Positions 53,775 through 63,237 of a stretch of DNA of 64,000 bases are shown here, piece by piece (the first letter of the stretch is position 1; every line of letters starts with the position of its first letter). Under the pieces are notes generated by a model. It was not told the origin of the DNA. It did not search any database and saw nothing but the letters and a program-made list of their open reading frames with translations. The DNA is from Akkermansiaceae bacterium (lineage in GTDB: Bacteria > Verrucomicrobiota > Verrucomicrobiia > Verrucomicrobiales > Akkermansiaceae). The position numbers were made by a program, and so were the translations under genes. Location of the stretch: contig JALOTY010000002.1 of the NCBI GenBank assembly GCA_025457665.1, positions 98,759 to 162,758 on the forward strand, given 5' to 3'.

Positions 53775-55070
53775 ATGCCGCCACGATTCGATTTCCAATA
53801 TAAATTCCACCCGGCGGGCCAAGGCATCTTCGCCACCGGGATGGTCAGGGAGTCGAATAGCAGGAAGGATTTTAGTTGGGTCTTCGACTGCGGCTCCACC
53901 ACCCCGTTTGCCGTCCTGAAACCTGCCATTTCCAGCTACAAGCTCAAGATCGATGATCACATCGATCTGCTCTGCATCTCCCACTTCGATCATGACCACG
54001 TCAGTGGCTTGGGGGATTTGCTTGCTGGATTGAGCGTCGGAACCGTCGTTATTCCATACTGCACTGCTGTTGAACGACTCGCCATCGGTGCTGTGCCGGG
54101 ATCCGCGCGCAAGGATTACTTTGAGTTCCTGAGGGATCCGATTGCTTTTATCTTGGAGCGGGCTGAGTCAGTGAAATCGATTCTGATAGTCGGAGCGCCT
54201 CCAACAGGCAGCCAGGCCCCGCCGCCCAGTCCCCCTGAATCACCGGACCCGGCCGGTCGCTGGCATCTGAAGGTCGATCGGCCTATAGCGGCTCCCCGCA
54301 ACGTCGGTTCGGCCGCCTTGCAGTTGGCAGTCGAGAAAGGGTCTGAAATCATGGCGGCGGTTTCTGAGTGTCATGCCACCGTATCATACGGCGAACAGGC
54401 GGCAGGTTGGGAATTCTTGTTCTTCCACAAGCCTATCGATCCAGCGATTCGAGCGCGCATTCAAAGCAAAGTCCGTGCGCGCATTGGAGTCGCTGGTCCC
54501 TTGAGCAAATCCGACGTGTTTGATGCGCTTACCATGCCCACGACCCGCCAAGCCATACGGGCCATTTATGAGAGCGAACTCAAACGGCCGGAATCGGTCA
54601 ATGCGACGAGCCTCTGCGTCTATACCGGCCCCTGTCTGAATCAAACGAATCAGATCAGGCTGGAACCGCCAAAATACGACCTTGGATGTTCACGAATTCC
54701 TGCACTGGGAATCGCGGGTTTTGGTCAGTTGCATGACAAGTGTTCCATCCTCTACACCGGCGATGCCAACTTCAAGGTGAACGAAAATCGCCAGCAGGTG
54801 ATGGATTTCCTTACGGCCGAAAGGTGGGCCGCGATAGCCATCCTCCAGGTGCCCCATCATGGCTCGCGCAACAACTGGAAGGTGGGATCGGCTCCCGAAT
54901 TCCACCACCGGTACTCGGTGTTCTGTGCCCACGAGAAACACAAGAAGTTCAAGCACCCGCACAAGGAAGTGGTGGCGGATCTCGCCAGCCACGGTTTCCT
55001 TCTCGCTAACAAGAGCCAGGGATGCTCCTGGGATGGCCAGGTGATTTCTCATCCAAACGCCCTTCCCTAA
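53775..55070 (+). CDS. metallo-beta-lactamase-fold hydrolase, ComEC-like metal site
   Basis: The ATG at 53775 (MPPRFDFQYKFHPAGQGIF) is 4 nt after the previous stop; an upstream ATG at 53727 would overlap it. The 431-residue protein has the metal motif ISHFDHDHVSGL near residue 78, of the H-x-D-x-D-H form seen in ComEC/Rec2-type MBL proteins, GDAN near 340 and VPHHGSRNNW near 375. It has no membrane part, so unlike ComEC it is a free cytoplasmic enzyme. Nuclease or nucleotide-cleaving activity is possible. About 110 residues between motifs (GAPPTGSQAPPPSPPESP) are proline-rich. It sits inside the island in a single transcription direction. Confidence 0.82.
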   Translation: MPPRFDFQYKFHPAGQGIFATGMVRESNSRKDFSWVFDCGSTTPFAVLKPAISSYKLKIDDHIDLLCISHFDHDHVSGLGDLLAGLSVGTVVIPYCTAVERLAIGAVPGSARKDYFEFLRDPIAFILERAESVKSILIVGAPPTGSQAPPPSPPESPDPAGRWHLKVDRPIAAPRNVGSAALQLAVEKGSEIMAAVSECHATVSYGEQAAGWEFLFFHKPIDPAIRARIQSKVRARIGVAGPLSKSDVFDALTMPTTRQAIRAIYESELKRPESVNATSLCVYTGPCLNQTNQIRLEPPKYDLGCSRIPALGIAGFGQLHDKCSILYTGDANFKVNENRQQVMDFLTAERWAAIAILQVPHHGSRNNWKVGSAPEFHHRYSVFCAHEKHKKFKHPHKEVVADLASHGFLLANKSQGCSWDGQVISHPNALP

Positions 55071-55105
55071 GTTAGCCCGACCCTGCAAGATCCCGCCCAG
55101 ATCCA

Positions 55106-58100
55106 ATGTCCGCCGCCTTCCAGAAACTCCGCTCGAAACTCTCCGAACTCTTCCAGCTCGATGCCGCCGCCGAGCTGGATTTCGGCATTTACCGCATTCT
55201 CAACGCCCGGCGCGTCGAAATTTCCGAGTTTTTGGACTCCCTGGAAGGCCAAGTGGACCGGATTCTGGCCGAGGCCATGGGTTCCGGCGCGGGCGAGGTC
55301 AAAGCGGAACTGGCGAAGGCCGAGGCCGACCTCCGCTCCATGGGGCTGGACGATGACGCCGTGGCCGCCGTGCCGAAAATCCGCGAACTCCGTGGAAAAA
55401 TCGCCACCGGCGGTTCCGATCCCACCGCGCTTTCCCACGAGATCTTCTCCCACCTCGCCACCTTCTTCTCCCGCTACTACCAGGATGGCGACTTCATCTC
55501 GCTGCGCCGTTACAAGAAGGACACCTACGCCATTCCCTACGAGGGCGAGGAGGTGAAGCTCCACTGGGCGAATGCCGACCAGTATTATATCAAGTCGAGT
55601 GAAACCCTGCGCGACTACTCCTTCCGTCTCGGCCCCGCACCCAAGAACGACAAACCCGACACCCGCCCCACTGTCACCTTCAAGCTCGTCGAGGCGGACA
55701 TCGAAAAAGACAATGCCAAGGCCGTCGCCGGTCAGGAACGCCGCTTCGTGTTTCAGGGCGTGGTGGATAGTGACTCGAAAGATCACCTCGTCCTCGGCTT
55801 CGCCTACCTGCCCCTCGGCAAAGCGGAAAAACAGGCAGCCCTCAATGAAGCGGCGGCCAAGGCCATTCTGACCGACCACGCCAAGGGTGCCTTCACCGAC
55901 CTCGCCGCCAAGGACCCCAGCTACACCGGCAGCCAGAAGGGCGGGCGCAGCATCCTCGCCAAGCACCTCGCCGAATACACCGGGCGCAACACCTTCGACT
56001 ACTTCGTCCACAAGGATCTCGGCGGCTTCCTCCGCCGTGAGCTGGACTTCTACATCAAGAACGAAGTCCTCCACCTCGACGACCTCGATGAGGCCCCGGT
56101 GGCGAACTGGAACGAAACCCGCGCCAAGCTCAAGGCCCTCCGAACCATCGCCGCCAAGGTCATCCGCTTCCTCGCCCAGCTGGAAGACTTTCAGAAAAAG
56201 CTCTGGCTCAAGAAGAAGTTCGTCACCGCCTGCGACTACGTCGTCACCCTCGACCGCATCCCGGAGGAACTCTATCCGGAAATCGCCGCGTGCGATGCGC
56301 AGAGGGAGGAATGGGTGAGACTGTTTGCGATTGATGAAATCAAGGGGGATTTGGGGAGAACTGGGTATTCCGTGCCGTTGACTGTGGAGTTTTTGAAGGA
56401 GAATCAGAACTTAGCAGCTGACACCTCAAATCTACCCGATTCTCTTGCGGCTAGAGTAGCATTAACGGCAAAACAGATAGCCTCCAGCTCTGTGGCAAAG
56501 AGCGATTCTGCAACGGCGATGACTCTTTTCCAGGCCGCTGTAAGTAACCAAATCACGACCATTTTCACCGACCCTCCCTACAACACAGGTGTAGACGGAT
56601 TTCCATACAAAGACAGTTACCAGCATTCGAGCTGGTTATCGATGATTCTTGACCGTTTCATCCTTGGTAAATCATTGATGAGCCAGACTGGACTTCTGTT
56701 TGCCACGATCGATTTCGTCGAGGTTTCAAGATTTAGGGTTATCCTAGACAGGATTTTTGGAGAGGATGGATTTCTCGCCGACATTGCATGGGAAAAAAGA
56801 TACACCAGAAGCAACAACGCTAAACGATTTTACAGCCTTAAAGACACTGTCCTTGCCTATAGAAAGTCTTCGTTGCGCGAAGAAGTCAAAGAACTCAGAT
56901 CGGAAAAATCGAAAGGTAATTATACAAATCCCGACAATGATAAAAGAGGTCCGTGGATCAGTTCAAGCTACGTAAATCCGGCAACCAAAGAAGAGCGTCG
57001 AAACCTGTGCTACGCCATCGAAAATCCTTTCACAAAAGTCAGCGTAGAACATCCAACTCACGCATGGAAGTATGACCCTGAAACCAATGCGCAGCACATC
57101 GCAGACAAACGCCTCTATTGGGGGGAGGATGGAGGATACGAATACCCGCGCCTCAAATCGTTTTTATCGGATGCCAAACAAGGCATGGTTCCAGTCGATG
57201 TATGGAAATACGATGAAACCGGAACCACCGACGAAGGCGGAGCCGTGGTGAAGGCGCTCTTTGGTTCCGAAGTGTTTAAGAACCCAAAGCCTACTCGGCT
57301 CATCGAGCGATGTATTAAACTGGAAGACGATTTAAAGCCTACAGTGGTTCTCGACTTCTTTGCTGGCAGCGGCACCACCGGCCACGCCGTCATCAACCTC
57401 AACCGCGAGGACGGCGGCGACCGCAAATACATCCTCATCGAGATGGGCGAGCACTTCGACACTGTGCTGGTGCCACGGTTGAAAAAAGTCATCTACTCCA
57501 GCGATTGGAAGGACGGCAAACCGCAGAACCGCAACACCGGCATTTCCCACTGCTTCAAGATCCTCCGCCTCGAAAGCTACGAGGACACGCTCAACAACCT
57601 GCGCCTCTCCCGCACCCGCTCCCAGGAGTTGGCGCTGGAAGCCATGACCCCGGAAGCCCGCGAGGATTACCGCCTCGGCTACATGCTCGATCTCGAAGCC
57701 AGCGGCAGCCAGAGCCTGCTTAACGTCTCCGCCTTCACCGATCCCTGGAACTACACGATGGAAATCGCCACCGGCACGGCCGGCGAGACCAAGACCACCA
57801 AGGTCGATCTCGTCGAAACCTTCAACTGGCTGCTCGGCCTCACCATCCTAGCCCAAGGCCACGGCGGCGGCGTGCAATGGGTGGAAGGCACCAACCCCGA
57901 GGGCGACAAAGTCCTCGTCCTCTGGCGCAACACCACCGAAGTCGATGCCGACGCCCTCAACGACTGGTGCAAGAAACAGAAAATCAGCGTCCTCGACGGC
58001 GAGTTCGGCCTCATCTACGTCAACGGCGACCACCACCTCGAAAACCTCCGCCGCGAAGACCAAACCTGGAAAGTCCGCCTCACCGACGAGGAATTCCCGA

Positions 58101-58126
58101 AACTCATGTGGGAGGGATGTGAGTAA
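55106..58126 (+). CDS. type III-like site-specific DNA adenine methyltransferase (Mod), mosaic
   Basis: A 1006-residue N6-adenine methyltransferase. The catalytic motif TDPPYNTG lies near 487 and precedes the SAM-binding LDFFAGSGTTGHAV near 751, the order of the beta class (type III Mod). A ~400-residue N-terminal region and a ~230-residue C-terminal region flank it, larger than usual for type III Mod. The stretch ~56,300-57,345 is clearly AT-richer with different codon choice (TTA, AGA, ATA, CTA) than both ends, so the catalytic and target-recognition part has probably been exchanged by recombination. Paired with the Res-like helicase at 60007, it should protect host DNA by methylation. Confidence 0.9.
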   Translation: MSAAFQKLRSKLSELFQLDAAAELDFGIYRILNARRVEISEFLDSLEGQVDRILAEAMGSGAGEVKAELAKAEADLRSMGLDDDAVAAVPKIRELRGKIATGGSDPTALSHEIFSHLATFFSRYYQDGDFISLRRYKKDTYAIPYEGEEVKLHWANADQYYIKSSETLRDYSFRLGPAPKNDKPDTRPTVTFKLVEADIEKDNAKAVAGQERRFVFQGVVDSDSKDHLVLGFAYLPLGKAEKQAALNEAAAKAILTDHAKGAFTDLAAKDPSYTGSQKGGRSILAKHLAEYTGRNTFDYFVHKDLGGFLRRELDFYIKNEVLHLDDLDEAPVANWNETRAKLKALRTIAAKVIRFLAQLEDFQKKLWLKKKFVTACDYVVTLDRIPEELYPEIAACDAQREEWVRLFAIDEIKGDLGRTGYSVPLTVEFLKENQNLAADTSNLPDSLAARVALTAKQIASSSVAKSDSATAMTLFQAAVSNQITTIFTDPPYNTGVDGFPYKDSYQHSSWLSMILDRFILGKSLMSQTGLLFATIDFVEVSRFRVILDRIFGEDGFLADIAWEKRYTRSNNAKRFYSLKDTVLAYRKSSLREEVKELRSEKSKGNYTNPDNDKRGPWISSSYVNPATKEERRNLCYAIENPFTKVSVEHPTHAWKYDPETNAQHIADKRLYWGEDGGYEYPRLKSFLSDAKQGMVPVDVWKYDETGTTDEGGAVVKALFGSEVFKNPKPTRLIERCIKLEDDLKPTVVLDFFAGSGTTGHAVINLNREDGGDRKYILIEMGEHFDTVLVPRLKKVIYSSDWKDGKPQNRNTGISHCFKILRLESYEDTLNNLRLSRTRSQELALEAMTPEAREDYRLGYMLDLEASGSQSLLNVSAFTDPWNYTMEIATGTAGETKTTKVDLVETFNWLLGLTILAQGHGGGVQWVEGTNPEGDKVLVLWRNTTEVDADALNDWCKKQKISVLDGEFGLIYVNGDHHLENLRREDQTWKVRLTDEEFPKLMWEGCE

Positions 58127-58145
58127 CACAATCAGGATCGAAACT

Positions 58146-59288
58146 ATGAACAGACTGAAATCACTATCGATCAAGGGATTCAAGTCCATCAAGGCTCTTG
58201 ATCCACCGCTGGAGTTTGGCAACTTAAATGTTCTAGTCGGTGCCAACGGCTCCGGAAAAAGCAACCTTCTTTCATTCTTCGGTATGTTGAACTACATGAC
58301 GAATGACTCCTTGCAGAAATTCGTCTCTCTGAATGGTGGGCCGGAAACTTTTCTTCACTACGGGGCGAAGCGAACTCCACAGATCGAAGCGTGTCTGGAG
58401 TTTTCAACTGCAAAGGGAACAAATTCCTATGAGTTCACCCTTAGCTTCGCCAAGGGTTTGAAAGATGAGCTTATTTTCACGAAAGAATGTCTCGATTTTC
58501 GTGCGACGGGTAAGAAGCCGAATGCTAATCCGCTTTATTTGGGTGTTGGGCACAACGAGTCGGCACTACTGTCCGGAAAATGGATCGCCAACCCCACCGC
58601 GAAAACTTTCAAGGTCGCGCTACGGGGCTTCCGTCTATATCAATTTCACGACACATCGCGGCTGTCGCCACTCAGAACCAATCGAGTTGAACGACGGAAT
58701 CACACCCCATTTCATGGAGATGGAAGAAACCTTGCCGCGGTTCTCTTCCGCATGAGCATGGAATATGAGAACGAATACTTCCTTCTAGTGAAGACAATCC
58801 GACTTGTGGCTCCATTCTTCCGCGATTTTGCCTTTGATCTTGAAGAGGGCGCGGCAAAGGAGGACGACGTTCTTATGTCCTGGATTTCCGAGGGATCGGA
58901 CTACCGGCTTGGGATGCACCAGCTATCTGACGGGACGCTTCGATTTATCGCACTGACCACCTTGCTGATGCTCCCCGAGAAGATGCGCCCAAGCGGTGCA
59001 ATTCTAATCGACGAGCCTGAGTTGGGATTACACCCGAGAGCACTTCCTGTGCTTGCGGGCTTGCTCAGGAACGCCTCGGAAAAAGTGCAAATCATCTGCT
59101 CAACGCAATCGGCGGATTTGTTGAGCGAATTTGACGCCGAGCACGTGATCGTCGCGGACCGCAAACACGGTGAGAGCATCTTCAATAGGCCGGACAAGGA
59201 AAAGCTTCAGGTGTGGCTTGATGACGAGTTCTCACTTGGCGACATCTGGAAGTCGAATCTGATAGGAGGGAGGCCGCACCGTGACTAG
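58146..59288 (+). CDS. OLD-like ABC-type ATPase (COG4637-type)
   Basis: A 380-residue ATPase. The ATG at 58146 leads to LSIKGFKSIKALDP and a Walker A VGANGSGKSNLL near residue 32-41; a signature-like HQLSDGTLRFIALTTLLML and Walker B ILIDEPELGLHPRALPVL follow near 290, then CSTQSADLLSEFD. This is the AAA_21/OLD family fold with a long insert between the halves. The next gene (DUF4276) overlaps by 8 nt. Together they resemble split OLD-type systems, in which an ATPase senses and a TOPRIM-like partner acts. Base use is less GC-rich than in mod's ends and res. Confidence 0.88.
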   Translation: MNRLKSLSIKGFKSIKALDPPLEFGNLNVLVGANGSGKSNLLSFFGMLNYMTNDSLQKFVSLNGGPETFLHYGAKRTPQIEACLEFSTAKGTNSYEFTLSFAKGLKDELIFTKECLDFRATGKKPNANPLYLGVGHNESALLSGKWIANPTAKTFKVALRGFRLYQFHDTSRLSPLRTNRVERRNHTPFHGDGRNLAAVLFRMSMEYENEYFLLVKTIRLVAPFFRDFAFDLEEGAAKEDDVLMSWISEGSDYRLGMHQLSDGTLRFIALTTLLMLPEKMRPSGAILIDEPELGLHPRALPVLAGLLRNASEKVQIICSTQSADLLSEFDAEHVIVADRKHGESIFNRPDKEKLQVWLDDEFSLGDIWKSNLIGGRPHRD

Positions 59289-59985
59289 ACTACGTATTCT
59301 CGTGGAGGGTGAAACGGAGGAAGACTTCGTGAACGAGGTCCTGAGAGATCATCTTGCTTCAAAAGGCGTCTTAGTCACTGCCAATCACCTTGGCTTGAGC
59401 AAAGGCAGTCAAGGAATTGTCGGATGGCAAAATGCGGCCAAATACATCTGCAATACGCTGAAGGAAGATCCAGAGGTCGTGGTTACGACCTTGGTTGATT
59501 TGTATGCGCTGAAGAAGGATTGGCCAGGACTGGATAGCGCCACCAAGGCATCTTATGATCGACGGTCGGCAATCATGACGGAGGCAATCAAAAATGACCT
59601 AGAAATCAGAATCGGCAAAAATTTGAATCCAAACAGGTGTCTACCGTTTGTGCTCGTTCATGAGTTCGAGACCTTGTTGTTCGCGGATCCCGCAAACGCC
59701 GCCAGTGCAGTGGGAATCCCGGAACTGGAGGCGCCCATGGCCGCCATAGCTTCGTCCGTTGGTTCTCCAGAGGAAATCAACGATTCGCCGATAACAGCCC
59801 CAAGTAAACGGTTGCTCAAAATCTTCAAAGAAGGACGATTTGGCCGCTACGACAAACGGGTTCACGGTAACGTGGCAGCGCTGGGTATCGGACTGCCCAC
59901 CATCCGGAAAGCATGTCCCCAGTTTGGAAACTGGCTTACTTCCTTGGAAAAACTTGGAGAACGAAACACTTCATCTGACTCCTGA
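59281..59985 (+). CDS. DUF4276-family TOPRIM-like effector partner
   Basis: A 234-residue protein starting at GTG 59281. RILVEGETEEDFVNEVLRDHL at the N-terminus carries the VEG-x-TE pattern shared by DUF4276 and TOPRIM-like proteins of OLD-type systems; VTTLVDLYALKKDWPGLD near 78 has the acidic second site, and PFVLVHEFETLLFADP near 120 matches the family. It could be a nuclease controlled by the ATPase encoded just upstream. The gene ends 21 nt before the res gene. Its composition is lower in GC than its downstream neighbour, consistent with insertion as a pair. Confidence 0.85.
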   Translation: MTRLRILVEGETEEDFVNEVLRDHLASKGVLVTANHLGLSKGSQGIVGWQNAAKYICNTLKEDPEVVVTTLVDLYALKKDWPGLDSATKASYDRRSAIMTEAIKNDLEIRIGKNLNPNRCLPFVLVHEFETLLFADPANAASAVGIPELEAPMAAIASSVGSPEEINDSPITAPSKRLLKIFKEGRFGRYDKRVHGNVAALGIGLPTIRKACPQFGNWLTSLEKLGERNTSSDS

Positions 59986-60006
59986 ATCCACCTTCGCTGC
60001 AAATTC

Positions 60007-63000
60007 ATGCCCGCCCGCCGCAGACAATCCGCAACGCCACCGCTTCCTTTCGACAAGAAGCTGGTACTCCAGCAATGGATCTTCTCGCTCTTGGAGGCGA
60101 AGGACATTTACGCGCTCTGTGACGAGGAGTTCCGGCACCCGGAGGCGGAGGCGTGGGATACGGAAAATGTCACTGAGTTTCACCACCTTCTCACCCGTTA
60201 CACTGTGGAGAGGGCGCAGTTGCCGAACGCCATGCTCCGGGCCTTCGACCAGAACATCGTCCGCCACACGATCCGGATCAACGGCCGCCGCAAGCAGCCG
60301 ATCCGCTGGAAATACTATCAATACGTAGCACTGCTTTTCACCGAAATTTACCTGCACTGGTATTTCAACCGCCCGGCCGAACTCCTCACGGCGCTGAACG
60401 CCCAGGTGGAATCGTTCAATGCTGAGCAATCGAATGAGTCCGACAAGATCGATCCCTACACGGCGGGCGATCTCAAGAAACTCTGTTTCTGGCAGGCCAC
60501 CGGCAGCGGCAAGACGCTGCAAATGCACGTCAATATTCTCCAGTATCTCGATCATCTGGAAAAAGCCGGACGCCGGCATGAGCTGAACAAGATCATCCTG
60601 CTCACACCCAAGGAGGGACTGAGTATCCAGCATCTCAAGGAATTCTCGGACTCAGGGATCGATGCCGAGCTTTTCGATAAGGATGGCAGCGGAGTCGGCG
60701 CGCTGTTTTCCGGCCAGACCGTGGAGATCATCGACGTCAACAAGCTCGCCGGTGACTCGAAGGAGAAAACCGTGGCGGTGGACTGTTTCGAGGGCAACAA
60801 CCTGGTGTTGGTGGATGAAGGACACCGCGGATCATCCGGTGAGGAATGGATGCGTCGTCGTGAAGCTCTGTGCCGGGATGGTTTCAGTTTCGAATACTCC
60901 GCCACCTTCGGCCAGTCCGTGAAAGCGGCCAAGGACAAGGCGATGGAGCAGAACTACGCGCGCTGGATCCTGTTCGATTACAGCTACCGCTTTTTCCACA
61001 AGGACGGCTACGGCAAGCACTACCGCATCTTCAATCTCAAGCAGCAACAGGACGAAGACCAACGCCAGCTCTACCTCACCGCCGGACTGCTCTCGTTTTA
61101 TCAGCAGCTCCTGGTCTGGAGCGACCATCGTGAGGAGTTTGCGGTTTTCAACGTGGAGCGTCCGTTGTGGGTGTTCTTTGGTGCCAGCGTCAACGCGGTG
61201 CGGACCGAAAACAAACATGAGGTGTCGGACATTCTCGATGTGGTGTTGTTCTTCGCCGAGTTTGCGAGGAACAGGGCCGTTTCCGTCAAACGTCTCGAAC
61301 TTCTTCTCGAAGGCCGGGACGGCTTGGTGGATCGCCAGAACCGCGTGCTGTTCGCGGACGCATTCCCCTATCTCAAAAAGATGGGCGTGGATGGCACACA
61401 GGCGTTCGATGGCATTCTGCGCGCGTTTTTCAACTCGCCCAGCGGCGGCAAGCTCCACATCAAGAACCTCAAAGGAGCACAGGGTGAACTCAGCCTCAGT
61501 CTCGGCGTTTCCGAACCCTTCGGCGTCATCAACGTCGGCGATGAAAACAAGCTGCATGAGCTGTGTGCGAATCCCAAGTTTTCCGACCTGCTCGCCACAT
61601 CGGACCAGGAATTCGCCGAGTCCCTGTTCCACAATCTTTCCCACCTGGATTCGAACATTCACCTGTTGCTCGGCTCGAAGAAATTCACCGAAGGGTGGAA
61701 CAGTTGGCGCGTATCGGCCATCGGCCTGATGAATCTGGGGCGCGGTGAAGGTTCGGACATCATCCAACTCTTCGGCCGCGGCGTGCGTCTCAAGGGTTGG
61801 AACATGACCCTGAAGCGCACCGAAGCGCTCAAACGAATCAATCTTGAGATCATGCAGCGCGCCACTGAGGCGCAGCGCCGGTTTCTGCCCCTCGTCGAGA
61901 CACTGGATGTCTTCGGTGTCCGCGCGGACTACATGGATCAATTCCGCGAATACCTCGAAACCGAGGGCATCCAGACGGAACCCGAGTGGGAGGACATCAC
62001 CGTGCCCTCACTGCCGACCCTCTCGGATCTGCCTTCGAAAAAACTCAAGATTGTCCGCGTCCCGGAAAATTTGAACTACAAGCGCGATGCTCCGCGTCCG
62101 CGCCTCGATCTGGAAAAAGATTACTTCAAGCGCTTCCCGGTAAAGGTCGATTGGTATCCCCGCATCGAGGCCCTCAAAGCCACCGGCCAGACCACATCCG
62201 CACTCCAAGGCACCCGGCACGAAGGGACTTTGAATGCGAATCACCTCGCTTTCATTGACCGCGAGGCCCTTCACCTGCGCCTTCAGCAATTCAAGACCGA
62301 GCGCGGATACTCCAATTTGCGCATCGACCGGGAACAGATCGACCACCTGCTCTCCGATTCCCACTGGTATACCCTGTGCATCCCGCCGGAAGAGTTGGAG
62401 CCATCGCGCTTCGACCGCGTCCGGATCTGGCAGCAAGTTGCCGAGGCCCTCCTCGCCGGCTATTGCGAACGGATCTACAAATACCGCAAACAGGCATGGG
62501 AAAGCGAGCACGCCACTGTTTTCGAACTCGGCCCTGACGATCCCAATTTCGTGGAGGAATACACGTTCCGGGTGCAGCGTGAAGAGGAGGCCTTGATCGA
62601 GCAACTCAAGGATCTGTCACATCAAGTCACCAGCCCCACATTCAAGAAGTTCGCGTTTGCCAAGGTGTTCGCGATGCGATGGGAGAACCACCTCTACTCT
62701 CCGCTCATCCACATCGATGGGAACACTGTCGTCGAGGTTAGCCCGGTCTCACTGAACCCTGGTGAGTGGCAATTCGTCCGCGACCTGAAAAACCATCACA
62801 GCTCCCACCCTGATTTCTTCAAGGGCAAGGAACTCTACCTGCTCCGCAACCGCAGCAAGAAGGGTATCGGTTTCTTCGAGGCAGGTAATTTCTATCCAGA
62901 CTTCATCCTTTGGCTGATCGTTGGTCGAATCCAGTATGTCGCCTTCGTCGATCCGAAGGGACTGCTACACCTACAAGGGTCCAATGATCCCAAAATTGCC

Positions 63001-63237
63001 TTCTCTGAGAAAATCAAAGAACTCGAGGCCCGCTTGAAGCCGGGGAATCCTGACCTCTTTCTCGACTCGTTTATCATATCGACCACCTCCTACAAGCAGA
63101 TCCACTGGTGGGACGACATGAAGAACGAAGAAGACTTCGGTAAAGCTCATGTCCTGCTTCAGAAAGATCAGCCTGACCAGTATGTGCGGAAGCTTTTCGA
63201 TCTGATCACCGCCCAATCCAAGACGGAGAAGCAATGA
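60007..63237 (+). CDS. type III restriction enzyme-like helicase-nuclease (Res)
   Basis: A 1076-residue superfamily 2 protein. Walker A is FWQATGSGKTLQMHV near residue 160, Walker B LVLVDEGHRGSSGEEW near 266 (DEGH box), SATFG near 300, and LFGRGVRLKGWN near 588 (motif VI). The C-terminal part has YPDFILWLIVGRIQYVAFVDPKG near 965, whose Asp and following D-x-K fit a PD-(D/E)xK endonuclease. It should cut unmodified DNA together with the Mod at 55106, although the ATPase/DUF4276 pair separates the two genes. It overlaps the following gene by 4 nt. Confidence 0.9.
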   Translation: MPARRRQSATPPLPFDKKLVLQQWIFSLLEAKDIYALCDEEFRHPEAEAWDTENVTEFHHLLTRYTVERAQLPNAMLRAFDQNIVRHTIRINGRRKQPIRWKYYQYVALLFTEIYLHWYFNRPAELLTALNAQVESFNAEQSNESDKIDPYTAGDLKKLCFWQATGSGKTLQMHVNILQYLDHLEKAGRRHELNKIILLTPKEGLSIQHLKEFSDSGIDAELFDKDGSGVGALFSGQTVEIIDVNKLAGDSKEKTVAVDCFEGNNLVLVDEGHRGSSGEEWMRRREALCRDGFSFEYSATFGQSVKAAKDKAMEQNYARWILFDYSYRFFHKDGYGKHYRIFNLKQQQDEDQRQLYLTAGLLSFYQQLLVWSDHREEFAVFNVERPLWVFFGASVNAVRTENKHEVSDILDVVLFFAEFARNRAVSVKRLELLLEGRDGLVDRQNRVLFADAFPYLKKMGVDGTQAFDGILRAFFNSPSGGKLHIKNLKGAQGELSLSLGVSEPFGVINVGDENKLHELCANPKFSDLLATSDQEFAESLFHNLSHLDSNIHLLLGSKKFTEGWNSWRVSAIGLMNLGRGEGSDIIQLFGRGVRLKGWNMTLKRTEALKRINLEIMQRATEAQRRFLPLVETLDVFGVRADYMDQFREYLETEGIQTEPEWEDITVPSLPTLSDLPSKKLKIVRVPENLNYKRDAPRPRLDLEKDYFKRFPVKVDWYPRIEALKATGQTTSALQGTRHEGTLNANHLAFIDREALHLRLQQFKTERGYSNLRIDREQIDHLLSDSHWYTLCIPPEELEPSRFDRVRIWQQVAEALLAGYCERIYKYRKQAWESEHATVFELGPDDPNFVEEYTFRVQREEEALIEQLKDLSHQVTSPTFKKFAFAKVFAMRWENHLYSPLIHIDGNTVVEVSPVSLNPGEWQFVRDLKNHHSSHPDFFKGKELYLLRNRSKKGIGFFEAGNFYPDFILWLIVGRIQYVAFVDPKGLLHLQGSNDPKIAFSEKIKELEARLKPGNPDLFLDSFIISTTSYKQIHWWDDMKNEEDFGKAHVLLQKDQPDQYVRKLFDLITAQSKTEKQ

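Noticed and set aside
46471..63237. Interpretation as a DISARM system
   Set aside because: SNF2 helicase and adenine methylase fit, but no DrmA (DUF1998 helicase), DrmB or phospholipase-D-like DrmC is present.
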